Source of the DNA: Candidatus Coatesiibacteriota bacterium
GTDB taxonomy: Bacteria > RBG-13-66-14 > B26-G2 > JAUVZD01
DNA: 64,000 nt
Direction: 5' to 3'
Assembly (NCBI GenBank): GCA_030602715.1
Contig: JAUVZD010000001.1
Coordinates: 1 to 64,000 of the forward strand
A program made the position numbers and the translations under genes. Below the pieces are notes generated by a model that made no database searches, was not told where the DNA came from, and worked only from the letters and a program-made list of their open reading frames with translations. Positions 32,995 through 40,762 of the stretch are shown piece after piece. Every line of letters begins with the position of its first letter. The stretch's first letter is position 1.

Positions 32995-33687
32995 ATGCTC
33001 CTCTCAATCATAATGCCGGTCTATAACGAGCGGGAGACCCTGCACAAGATTGTGGAGCGGGTCCTGGCACAGCCCCAAAAGAAGGAGCTGGTCATCGTTG
33101 ACGACGGCTCCACCGACGGCACCCGTGATGAGCTTGCCAAACTCGCCAGGCGGTGGAGCAAGAAGGGTGAGCGGGTGCGTATCTTCCTCCAGCCACGCAA
33201 TATGGGCAAGGGTGCGGCGGTTCGGCGGGGGATTGCCGAGGCGAAAGGCGACATGGTCATCATCCAGGACGCCGACCTGGAATACGACCCCGCAGACTAC
33301 GAGAAACTGCTGGCTCCCTTCGCCGACCCCCGGGTGACCGTGGTCTATGGCTCGCGCTTCCTGGGCAGGGGAAGATTCCTGGCACTATCCATGGTGGGCA
33401 ACCGCATCGTTACCTCGGCGACCAACATCCTTTTCGGCGCCAGGTTGACCGATATGGAGACCTGTTACAAAGTGATGCGCGGCGATGTGGCTAAGTCCTT
33501 GCCCCTCACCGCCGACCGCTTTGACATAGAGCCGGAGATAACCACCAAACTGCTGATGGCGGGTCACAAAATCATTGAGGTGCCGATAAGCTATGAGGGG
33601 CGGGGCGCAAAGGAGGGCAAAAAGATAAACTGGAAGGACGGGGTGATGGCTTTAAAGACGCTCTTCAAGCTGAAATTTTTAAATTGA
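32995..33687 (+). CDS. Glycosyltransferase family 2 (dolichyl-phosphate mannose synthase-like)
   Basis: Cytosolic GT-A enzyme of 230 residues without a membrane domain. [31 protein letters not shown] and the metal-binding DADLEYDP (about 92-99) are clear. [13 protein letters not shown] and the C-terminal [20 protein letters not shown] match the polyprenyl-phosphate mannose/glucose synthase group. It probably charges undecaprenyl phosphate with a sugar, a donor the GT39-like enzyme at 24044 could use. It lies between livH and livM. Confidence 0.88.
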   Translation: MLLSIIMPVYNERETLHKIVERVLAQPQKKELVIVDDGSTDGTRDELAKLARRWSKKGERVRIFLQPRNMGKGAAVRRGIAEAKGDMVIIQDADLEYDPADYEKLLAPFADPRVTVVYGSRFLGRGRFLALSMVGNRIVTSATNILFGARLTDMETCYKVMRGDVAKSLPLTADRFDIEPEITTKLLMAGHKIIEVPISYEGRGAKEGKKINWKDGVMALKTLFKLKFLN

Positions 33688-33715
33688 GTGGGTTATTATT
33701 TCTGGTAAAGGGAAG

Positions 33716-34927
33716 ATGGCTAGGGGAAGCGAAAGGAAAAGAGAGGAGAGGGGCACTGGCTTAAGCAAGGGATTGTCCTCCGGGGTGGGGATAAAGTTCC
33801 GTGGCATAATGCCTAAGCCGCACGGGGTCAAGGAACTGGGTGTTGACCTGAAGGAGCGCTGGGAGACGGTCAGGCGCAAGCCCTGGCTTGTGGTATCGGT
33901 GGTTCTAATGTGCTCCGCTCTAGCCTTCGGTCTGTGGTGGGTGCGGGTGCCGAACCTGCTCCTCGCCATCATCGCTATCATCGCCATATTCTCCTTCCTC
34001 TTCTCCAAAAACAGGCTCCTTCCCCTAATTATCATCATCCTTTTGGCGGTCATGCCCTTCCTGGTCACCGACCAGTATTGGCTCAGGGTGGTCATCACCA
34101 TCGGTATCTATGTCATTCTGGCTTTGGGCTTGAATATCATCATCGGCTTCACCGGTATGCTGGATCTGGGCTTCATAGCCTTCTTCGGCATCGGGGCATA
34201 CGCCACCGCCCTGCTCACCCTCCATTTTCACTGGAGCTTCTGGCTCTGTCTATTGGTCTCCATCGCCCTGGGGGCTCTGGTGGGGATGTTGAGGGGACTT
34301 CCCACCCTCCGTCTATCCGGCGACTATCTGGCGATTGTAACCCTGGGCTTCGGGGAGATAGCCCGCCTGTCCTTCGCCAACTGGGTGAGCTTGACCCGAG
34401 GACCGATGGGTTTGCCGGATATTACCGCGCCCCGGCTGTTCGGGCTGGACTTTGCCTTTAGACCCGAGACCGGCTATATCTTCTATTATTTCCTCATACT
34501 ATTGCTGGTGGTGGTTACTATCGTGGCCATAGAGCAGATCCGGCGCTCCCGGGTGGGGCGGGCCTGGATGGCTATCCGTGAGGATGAGGTGGCGGCAAGC
34601 ACCATGGGGGTGCGGCTGGCGACCCAGAAGTCGCTTGCCTATGCGGTGGGCGCCGCCTTCGGAGCCATGGCCGGCTCCTTCTTCGCCGTCTTCAATAGCT
34701 TCGTCTCCCCCAACTCCTTCACCTTCTTTGAGTCGGCAATCGTGCTCTGTATGGTGGTCATCGGGGGTCTGGGCACCATACCGGGGGCTATCCTGGGTGC
34801 GGTGCTCCTGGCCGCATTCCCGGAGATTCTGCGCTTCGTCTCCGAGTGGCGCTATCTTATCTTCGGGGCTTTGATGGTGGGTGTGGCAATCTTTCGCCCC
34901 ATGGGGATATTGGGGAAAAAATCCTGA
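33716..34927 (+). CDS. livM: Branched-chain amino acid ABC transporter permease LivM
   Basis: Inner-membrane permease of 403 residues, about 9-10 membrane segments. YVILALGLNIIIGFTGMLDLG and AFFGIGAYATALL are LivM signatures, and GRAWMAIREDEVAASTMGV is the cytoplasmic loop contacting the ATPase. The first about 60 residues are basic and hydrophilic, longer than usual, so an internal start cannot be excluded. It should pair with LivH. No LivG or LivF ATPase gene follows: a strong terminator comes next, then an opposite-strand gene. Confidence 0.92.
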   Translation: MARGSERKREERGTGLSKGLSSGVGIKFRGIMPKPHGVKELGVDLKERWETVRRKPWLVVSVVLMCSALAFGLWWVRVPNLLLAIIAIIAIFSFLFSKNRLLPLIIIILLAVMPFLVTDQYWLRVVITIGIYVILALGLNIIIGFTGMLDLGFIAFFGIGAYATALLTLHFHWSFWLCLLVSIALGALVGMLRGLPTLRLSGDYLAIVTLGFGEIARLSFANWVSLTRGPMGLPDITAPRLFGLDFAFRPETGYIFYYFLILLLVVVTIVAIEQIRRSRVGRAWMAIREDEVAASTMGVRLATQKSLAYAVGAAFGAMAGSFFAVFNSFVSPNSFTFFESAIVLCMVVIGGLGTIPGAILGAVLLAAFPEILRFVSEWRYLIFGALMVGVAIFRPMGILGKKS

Positions 34928-34937
34928 GCATATGGTT

Positions 34938-34966
34938 TAAAACCTCCCCCGGGGGGGAGGTTTTTT
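34938..34966 (+). terminator. Strong intrinsic terminator after livM
   Basis: AAACCTCCCCC pairs with GGGGGAGGTTT and is followed by a six-T run. Confidence 0.85.
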
Positions 34967-34986
34967 GCCGATAAACTTGATCCGGT

Positions 34987-35532
34987 CTAGCCCATAATCC
35001 TCAGGAACCGGGTGCGGAAGCGCCTGTTGATATTGGACTCTGTGATGGTTATAATGGAGCAGTGATTGTCAATGTTGAATTGAAGGATGTAGCCCGTCTT
35101 CAGGGTGATATATACCGAGATGTAGGATGGATAGACGCTGGGGAAGTAGGCGACGCTTATGCTTTTGATCTCCCTGGTCTCCGATCGGTATTTATCCTGA
35201 AGGTAATTTAGATAGTATCCCAGAGATAATATCTCGCCAAAGGACTGGTTGCCGACGATGGAGCATGTAAATTTCTCCTCCTTTATCTGTTTCTTCACCC
35301 CCTGAAGTGCTTTGAAGATTTCAACGCTAGTTTCCCCCAAGCTCAGAATATCCCTGCAGTGGAATATGTATTCTATTCCCGGCAGGTAGCCTTCTGTTCC
35401 GAAGTTGAAGTTTTTGTTCTGCTTGCCTAAATCCAGGCTCGTCCTGAGCGCTTCCAGAAGGACCTGGCCTTGTGGGGACGGTTTAAAATCGCGGTCTTTG
35501 CTCAGGAAGGCGATCTTGATTTCCTTCTTCAC
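34987..35532 (-). CDS. Protein of unknown function
   Basis: 181 residues, no signal peptide or membrane segment, no family recognised. A helical first two-thirds is followed by a run of alternating hydrophobic strands (SISVAYFPSVY, YISVYITLKTGYILQFNI) suggesting a beta-rich C-terminal domain. The start is GTG, preceded by AAAGGAGGATATA. It is transcribed divergently from the GlgC-like gene, and the two promoters overlap. Confidence 0.6.
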   Translation of the reverse strand: MKKEIKIAFLSKDRDFKPSPQGQVLLEALRTSLDLGKQNKNFNFGTEGYLPGIEYIFHCRDILSLGETSVEIFKALQGVKKQIKEEKFTCSIVGNQSFGEILSLGYYLNYLQDKYRSETREIKSISVAYFPSVYPSYISVYITLKTGYILQFNIDNHCSIITITESNINRRFRTRFLRIMG

Positions 35533-35582
35533 TATATCCTCCTTTTGTTAATAAAGAAATCCTCCTGGTTGACCTTTTGCCC

Positions 35583-35610
35583 TTGATTAATATCGGAGGC
35601 GGAATATAAT
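35583..35610 (+). promoter_or_regulatory. Probable promoter of the GlgC-like gene
   Basis: TTGATT-16-TATAAT, about 37 bp before the ATG at 35647. Confidence 0.55.
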
Positions 35611-35612
35611 GT

Positions 35613-35618
35613 ATTATA
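35613..35618 (-). promoter_or_regulatory. Probable extended -10 for the divergent 181-residue gene
   Basis: On the minus strand TGTgTTATAAT-like sequence lies about 80 bp before the GTG at 35532. It is 2 bp from the opposite-strand -10, so RNA polymerase could not use both at once. Confidence 0.45.
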
Positions 35619-35646
35619 ACACAAGAATGGAAAAGTAGGAACTGTT

Positions 35647-36966
35647 ATGAAGCCTATAATCACCATGATTCTTGCCGGGGGTAAATCCGAGCGGATGCTG
35701 GTGCTCACCCGCTTGCGCTCCAAGACCGCCCTGCCTTTCGGCGGGAAGTATCGCATAATTGATTTTGCCCTCTCCAACTGCGTCCACTCCGGGCTTTACG
35801 ACATCGCCGTCCTCGCCCAGTATACGCCGCAATCCCTCCACGCCCACATCCGCAAAGGCGGCCCCTGGGACCTGGACCGCCGAAGCGGAGGGGTGCGCAT
35901 ACTCCAGCCCTATGTGGGAAGTGACGCTCACTGGTATCGGGGAACAGCAGACGCATTACATCAGAATATTGAGCTTTTTGACAGGGAAAGATATGACTAT
36001 GTGCTGGTCCTCTCCGGAGACCATGTTTATAAAATGGACTACAGGAAGTTCATAGATTTCCACCGGGACTCAAACCTCCCCATAAGTGTCGCCTGTGCAC
36101 CCATCCCCCCCGAAGAGCTCAGTCGTTTCGGCTGCCTTGAGCTGGATGACGACGGGCGGGTGGTCAAGTTCGTTGAGAAGCCGAAATTACCGACCCGGGG
36201 TTTGGCTTCCATGGGGATATATATTTTCAATAGAGAATTTCTGGTCTCCCTGCTGAAGGAGGTCTGTGGTGCCGGCGAGCGCTACGATCTGGTGTATGAT
36301 ATAATCATCCCCCAGGTGGAGCAGGGCAGAGTGGCTGGATATGAGTTTGGTGGTTACTGGGAGGATATCGGCACTGTGAAATCATATTATCGTTGTAGTA
36401 TGGATTTACTGGCGGAGTTCCCCCGCCTCAACCTGCACGACCCCCGCTGGCAGATAATCACCCGCCCCTCGGAGCAACCTCCGATGAGTGTGCAGGGGGG
36501 GACGGTAGTCGGCTCCCTGGTGGATAACGGTTGTATCATCCGGGGCGAGGTGAGAAATTCAATCCTTTTCCCGGGTGTGTATGTGGACAGTGAAGCCAGG
36601 GTGAGTGATGCTATAGTACTTTCCGGCGTTTATGTGGGTCCCCGGGCGGTTGTGGACTGCGCAGTAGTGGACAAGGATGTCTTTATCGGCGAGGGGGCTA
36701 TCGTGGGTTGTGGCGACCGCCGCACGGTCAATGAGGACTATCCCCACCTGCTAGATGAGGGGCTGACCATCGTGGGTAAAGGAACGGCGATACCGGAGGG
36801 GGCGAGGATTGGGAGGAACTGTTGTCTGGATTGTTTCTTGCGAGCGGAGGATTTCCCGAATATAAAGATTCCCAGCGGCACCACTATCCGCTTGAAGGAG
36901 GAGGAGATTTTCAATCGGGGGCAGATAGATTTTCCCGTGGGGGCGAGGGATTGGTATTGGGAATGA
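35647..36966 (+). CDS. GlgC-like glucose-1-phosphate adenylyltransferase
   Basis: Nucleotidyltransferase of 439 residues. The N-terminal catalytic domain has LAGGKSERM, FGGKYRIIDFALSNC, GTADALHQN, SGDHVYKMDY and FVEKPKLP. The C-terminal left-handed beta-helix (about 285-400) has hexapeptide repeats (GCIIRGEVRNSILFPGVYV). ADP-glucose pyrophosphorylase makes the glycogen precursor. The usual GTRL-PLT is SERM-LVLT, so the regulatory or nucleotide loop differs, and another sugar nucleotide is possible. No glycogen synthase or branching gene is nearby. Confidence 0.87.
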   Translation: MKPIITMILAGGKSERMLVLTRLRSKTALPFGGKYRIIDFALSNCVHSGLYDIAVLAQYTPQSLHAHIRKGGPWDLDRRSGGVRILQPYVGSDAHWYRGTADALHQNIELFDRERYDYVLVLSGDHVYKMDYRKFIDFHRDSNLPISVACAPIPPEELSRFGCLELDDDGRVVKFVEKPKLPTRGLASMGIYIFNREFLVSLLKEVCGAGERYDLVYDIIIPQVEQGRVAGYEFGGYWEDIGTVKSYYRCSMDLLAEFPRLNLHDPRWQIITRPSEQPPMSVQGGTVVGSLVDNGCIIRGEVRNSILFPGVYVDSEARVSDAIVLSGVYVGPRAVVDCAVVDKDVFIGEGAIVGCGDRRTVNEDYPHLLDEGLTIVGKGTAIPEGARIGRNCCLDCFLRAEDFPNIKIPSGTTIRLKEEEIFNRGQIDFPVGARDWYWE

Positions 36967-36983
36967 ATCCTTATGTTGGATTG

Positions 36984-37012
36984 TTGACCTTACATAACAC
37001 CTGTGGTAATAT
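36984..37012 (+). promoter_or_regulatory. Probable promoter of the aminotransferase gene
   Basis: TTGACC-17-TAATAT with an extended -10 TG, 27 bp before the ATG at 37040. Confidence 0.6.
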
Positions 37013-37039
37013 CGCCGAGTTCGGACCGACTGTGGGACC

Positions 37040-38197
37040 ATGGCAAAGACGGAAGAACAGGTAATTTATCTGGACAATGCCGCCACCTCCTGGCCCAAGC
37101 CCCCGGAGATGATGGAGGCGATGATAGCCTATAATGATAACATTGGCGCCTCCGCCGGCAGAGGGGCTTATAGGCGGGCTGTGGATTCTGCTCGCATCAT
37201 CTTTAACCTGCGAGAGGCGCTGGCTGAACTGTTCAATCTGCCGGAGAGCGAGAGGGTGATATTCACCTTTAACTGCACCGAGGGCTTAAACACGGTTCTG
37301 TGGGGCTTGCTTGCAGAGGGCGATCATTGCCTGATATCATCTATGGAGCACAACTCGGTTATCAGACCGATGAGAGCTTTGGCAAAATATCGCCGGGTGG
37401 AGTTTGACATCGTCCCCGCTGATGGAAGCGGACTGGTAGATGCGCAGGGCTATAAGAAAGCCATCAAACCCAATACCAAGTTGCTGGTGCTGGTGCACGG
37501 CTCAAATGTGGCTGGCACCGTCCAACCTGTAGCCGAGGTGGGCAGGATAGCCAAGGAAGCGGGGGTACACTATCTGGTGGACGCCGCCCAGACCGCCGGA
37601 GCGATACCCATAGATGTGCAGGCGGAAAATATTGAGATGCTTGCCTTTCCCGGACATAAAGGGCTTATGGGACCCCTGGGAACGGGTGGGTTGTATATCG
37701 CCCCCACGGTTGAGCTTCGCCCGCTCTATCAGGGGGGAACCGGCACCCACTCATACATGGAAGAACAACCTGAATTTATGCCGGACAGATTTGAGTCCGG
37801 CTCCCACAACGCCCTGGGACTTGCCGGCTTTCTGGCTTCGGTGGGGTTCATCGCCCGCAAGGGAGTGGAGGAGATTCGGAATCACCGGCTGGCTCTGACC
37901 GAAAAGATGATTGAGGGGGTATCCCGGATTCCCGGAGTGAATTATCATGGGAACAGAAAGACCGAACTTCAAAACGGGGTAATATCGCTGACCTTTGACG
38001 GGGCGGATGTGGGTCGGATGGGGGAGAGGCTGGATAAGGAGTTTGGTATTATGGTGCGCACCGGACTCCATTGCGCCCCCCTTGCTCATAAAACTCTGGG
38101 AACAATGGAGACCGGCACGGTGCGCTTCTCAGTCGGGGTTTTTAATACGCCGGAACAAGTAGATGTGGTGATAGACGCCTGTCGGCGGATTGCCTGA
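37040..38197 (+). CDS. Class V aminotransferase, cysteine-desulfurase-like
   Basis: PLP enzyme of 385 residues of the SufS/CsdA-like group. The opening YLDNAATSWPKPPEMMEAM and GASAGRGAYRRAVDSA define the subgroup of cysteine desulfurase family proteins. DAAQTAGAIPID holds the PLP-contacting aspartate, and the Schiff-base lysine is in FPGHKGLMGPLGTG. RTGLHCAPLAH carries a cysteine at the place of the persulfide cysteine. It may supply sulfur for clusters, thiolation or selenium metabolism. No isc or suf scaffold gene is adjacent, so the acceptor is unknown. Confidence 0.88.
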   Translation: MAKTEEQVIYLDNAATSWPKPPEMMEAMIAYNDNIGASAGRGAYRRAVDSARIIFNLREALAELFNLPESERVIFTFNCTEGLNTVLWGLLAEGDHCLISSMEHNSVIRPMRALAKYRRVEFDIVPADGSGLVDAQGYKKAIKPNTKLLVLVHGSNVAGTVQPVAEVGRIAKEAGVHYLVDAAQTAGAIPIDVQAENIEMLAFPGHKGLMGPLGTGGLYIAPTVELRPLYQGGTGTHSYMEEQPEFMPDRFESGSHNALGLAGFLASVGFIARKGVEEIRNHRLALTEKMIEGVSRIPGVNYHGNRKTELQNGVISLTFDGADVGRMGERLDKEFGIMVRTGLHCAPLAHKTLGTMETGTVRFSVGVFNTPEQVDVVIDACRRIA

Positions 38198-38261
38198 AAT
38201 TTTCCGAATAATTGAAAAACGAGTCTGCAATAAGTTTTTGAACTGCTTTTTCGGAGGAGAT

Positions 38262-39191
38262 ATGCGCAGGTTACTTTTTGCCTTTACGACGATTCTGTTG
38301 TTGGCAGGGCTCTCTTGCGAGGAGGGGTATGTTCCTTTGGGTCCCATCTGGCAGGAGATAGAGCTCAACTTTGAGGTCTTTGACGATGTGGTCTATGAGG
38401 ACTTGAAGGACTTGGCACCGTTTGGGTTAAACGATGTCTGGCTGGTGGGGGAGAATGGGTTAGTCTATCATTACCGAGCCGATGAGGACGATGAGCTATT
38501 CATACCTTGCGATTGGACCCTATTTGCGGTGGATATGAGAAGTCCCATCAACGGTTTCGCCTGTGGGGAGATGGGCACTGTCTTGTATTACAGTGGTTAT
38601 CTGTGGGAGATACAGCCCACCGGTTTTTGGGGCAATCTCTACGACATCATAATGTTCTCCTGGGACGATGCGTGGGCGGTGGGAGAGGGGGGAACGATTA
38701 TGCACTACGACGGCGAGAGCTGGAAGGAGGTGCCCAGCGGGACCACAGAGAGCTTGAGATGTGTCCACGGGCTTTCTGGCGATGATGTTTGGATTTGCGG
38801 GACTGGTGGTATCATCCTCCACTGGGACGGCGGAACCGTAAGCGAGCTTGAACCCGGAAGCCATCACACCTCATATACGATAAACAGCATAAAGCAGGTT
38901 GAGCCGGGTAATTTCTATGTCTGCGGAGAACATGGCTTCCTGGCTGAATACAACCACGGCGTCTGGACCGACATCCCCACCGATACCTATCTCGGACTGA
39001 ACAGCATAGACATCAACGGAGACCTGGGCTTTGTGGTGGGAAACGAGGGGAGAATCCTGAGCTTTGACAGTGAAAGCGCCGAGCTCAACTACATCGTCTC
39101 GGAAGGGCATATGTTGAACTCGGTAGTGGTAACCAGCCCCAATGAGGCTTGGGCTTGCGGAAACTATGGGAAATTTCTGCGCTACCGTTAG
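38262..39191 (+). CDS. Beta-propeller-like lipoprotein
   Basis: Exported lipoprotein of 309 residues. The lipobox is AGLSC, and GGAGGAGAT precedes the chosen ATG, so an upstream TTG at 38190 that overlaps the previous gene is discarded. The mature part has six or so repeats of about 40 residues with the pattern DVWLVGENGLVYHY, DAWAVGEGGTIMHYDG and DVWICGTGGIILHWDG. Such W-x-V/C-G-x-x-G-x-I-x-x-Y units resemble Ycf48 or Asp-box propellers. Binding or scaffold function outside the membrane is likely; the partner is unknown. Confidence 0.72.
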   Translation: MRRLLFAFTTILLLAGLSCEEGYVPLGPIWQEIELNFEVFDDVVYEDLKDLAPFGLNDVWLVGENGLVYHYRADEDDELFIPCDWTLFAVDMRSPINGFACGEMGTVLYYSGYLWEIQPTGFWGNLYDIIMFSWDDAWAVGEGGTIMHYDGESWKEVPSGTTESLRCVHGLSGDDVWICGTGGIILHWDGGTVSELEPGSHHTSYTINSIKQVEPGNFYVCGEHGFLAEYNHGVWTDIPTDTYLGLNSIDINGDLGFVVGNEGRILSFDSESAELNYIVSEGHMLNSVVVTSPNEAWACGNYGKFLRYR

Positions 39192-39215
39192 GCAAGTGAA
39201 GTTGGCGTGATATTT

Positions 39216-39245
39216 AGCCTTCCCTGTATTTGGATGGGGAAGGCT
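39216..39245 (+). terminator. Possible weak terminator hairpin
   Basis: AGCCTTCCC and GGGGAAGGCT pair around an 11-base loop, but only a very short T tail follows. Confidence 0.4.
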
Positions 39246-39283
39246 TTGAATTATCCGAACAATCCTAACTTGGAGGTTCTTGC

Positions 39284-40669
39284 TTGCGCCTTATGTTTAA
39301 AATATTGAGCCTCTGTCTTCTCTTGTTCCTCGGCGTCGCCGCTTTTTCTTTTGCAATGGAGCGGGAGGAGGAATATGCACTTTATATGCAGGGGGAGAGG
39401 GTCGGCGTATGCAAAATTACTATGCTGGACACTCAGTCGGGCTTCAATCTGCTCTATTCAATTGAGATATTTCTCTCTCGCATGGGAGAGGAGATGGCTC
39501 TCTATCTAAGATATGACATATTTGCCGATGAGAACGCCAATCTGGAAAAGTTCACCTATGAGAGCAATTTCAGCGGGGGGGAAAGAATCGTTGAGGGTGC
39601 GGTGGTCGGCGATAGATTGATGTTGAACGATGGTGAGCAGGAATATATCTTTGAATGGGGTGAGGACTTCACCCTTGAGCCTCTGGTCTATCTTCGCTTG
39701 GCTCGGATTGGTTTGGAGGAGGGAAGAGAGGAAAAGTTTGTTATATTTGATGTTGAGGGGAGCTCCTCGGTAGAATCTGAACTTACCGTGCAGAGGGTGG
39801 ATGAGGTCAGCTTTCGGATAATTGATGCCGGCAAGACACATAAAACTGAAGCCCTGGTCGGTCAGTTCGGCTGGCTCAAGGAGGAGAGGGTGCAGGTGGG
39901 GGGAATAGAAATGTCTCTCTGTTCAGTAGATGATTCAACGGAGGAGGAATACGACGAACTGGATATCATCCACTCCTTGAGGGTGCCCATGAGCGGCGAA
40001 TTTCTGCCCGATGCTCTGTCGGTTACCTACAAACTCAACTTTCCCCCGGATTCTCCGATATCGGTGGCGACCGACTTTCGTCAGCAGGTGCTGGCGGAAA
40101 GCCCGGGAGAGATTGAGCTTGGGGTGACCGCTGTTTTCGGCGATGTTTTCACTCCCCTCGGGGATGAGGAAGCGCTCCTTGCCGGAGGATACCCTTATTT
40201 CGCCGATGATAAACGGATAGTCGCTCTTGCGGAGGAGATTCTCAGTGCCAATAAGGAGCAGAGCCTGAGCGATGGACAAGTGTTGAGCGATTGGGTGAAC
40301 ACCCACATCGCCACCGATGACTACTCACAGATTCTAAGCGACGCCCTAACCGTCCTTGAGCGAGGAAGCGGGGACTGCACCGAGCATGCTACCTTACTTG
40401 TCGGTCTCCTGCGCTCGGTGGGGATACCGGCAAAGGCGGTCATCGGTCTGGTCCATATGCAGGGTTGCTTCTATTATCATATGTGGGTATATGCCTACCA
40501 GGACGATGCCTGGATCCCCCTTGACCCCACCCTGGGATATGTCAGCCCCTATCACATCAGGTTTGAGGATGTTTTCCCTCAAGGTGGATTTAGTATGGAG
40601 GGGCTATTTGATATGATTTCAGCCCTCGGGCTGGGTCAGTTGTCTATTACAGTTATCACTGCTGAATAG
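39284..40669 (+). CDS. Exported transglutaminase-like protein
   Basis: Secreted protein of 461 residues with a signal peptide (1-24, ending FSFAM). The N-terminal 230 residues form a beta-rich domain of unknown role. The C-terminal domain has the papain-like triad of transglutaminase-like proteins: Cys about 365 in GSGDCTEHATLL, His about 400 in YYHMWVYAY and Asp about 414 in PLDPTLGY. Bacterial members act as peptidases or amidases on peptidoglycan or proteins; the substrate is unknown. The TTG start is supported by TTGGAGG seven bases before it; the next ATG is too far from that site. Confidence 0.82.
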   Translation: MRLMFKILSLCLLLFLGVAAFSFAMEREEEYALYMQGERVGVCKITMLDTQSGFNLLYSIEIFLSRMGEEMALYLRYDIFADENANLEKFTYESNFSGGERIVEGAVVGDRLMLNDGEQEYIFEWGEDFTLEPLVYLRLARIGLEEGREEKFVIFDVEGSSSVESELTVQRVDEVSFRIIDAGKTHKTEALVGQFGWLKEERVQVGGIEMSLCSVDDSTEEEYDELDIIHSLRVPMSGEFLPDALSVTYKLNFPPDSPISVATDFRQQVLAESPGEIELGVTAVFGDVFTPLGDEEALLAGGYPYFADDKRIVALAEEILSANKEQSLSDGQVLSDWVNTHIATDDYSQILSDALTVLERGSGDCTEHATLLVGLLRSVGIPAKAVIGLVHMQGCFYYHMWVYAYQDDAWIPLDPTLGYVSPYHIRFEDVFPQGGFSMEGLFDMISALGLGQLSITVITAE

Positions 40670-40692
40670 GGCGAGAGAAATTTTTATAATAG

Positions 40693-40720
40693 AAGGCGGC
40701 AGGGGAATCTGCCGCCTTTG
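40693..40720. terminator. Bidirectional terminator between convergent genes
   Basis: AAGGCGGCAG and CTGCCGCCTTT form a 10-bp stem with a 6-base loop, placed between the transglutaminase-like gene and the subtilase gene on the other strand. Confidence 0.7.
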
Positions 40721-40762
40721 GCTTATTTGCAAAGACTTGATGGTTTAAATCGTTATAATTGC

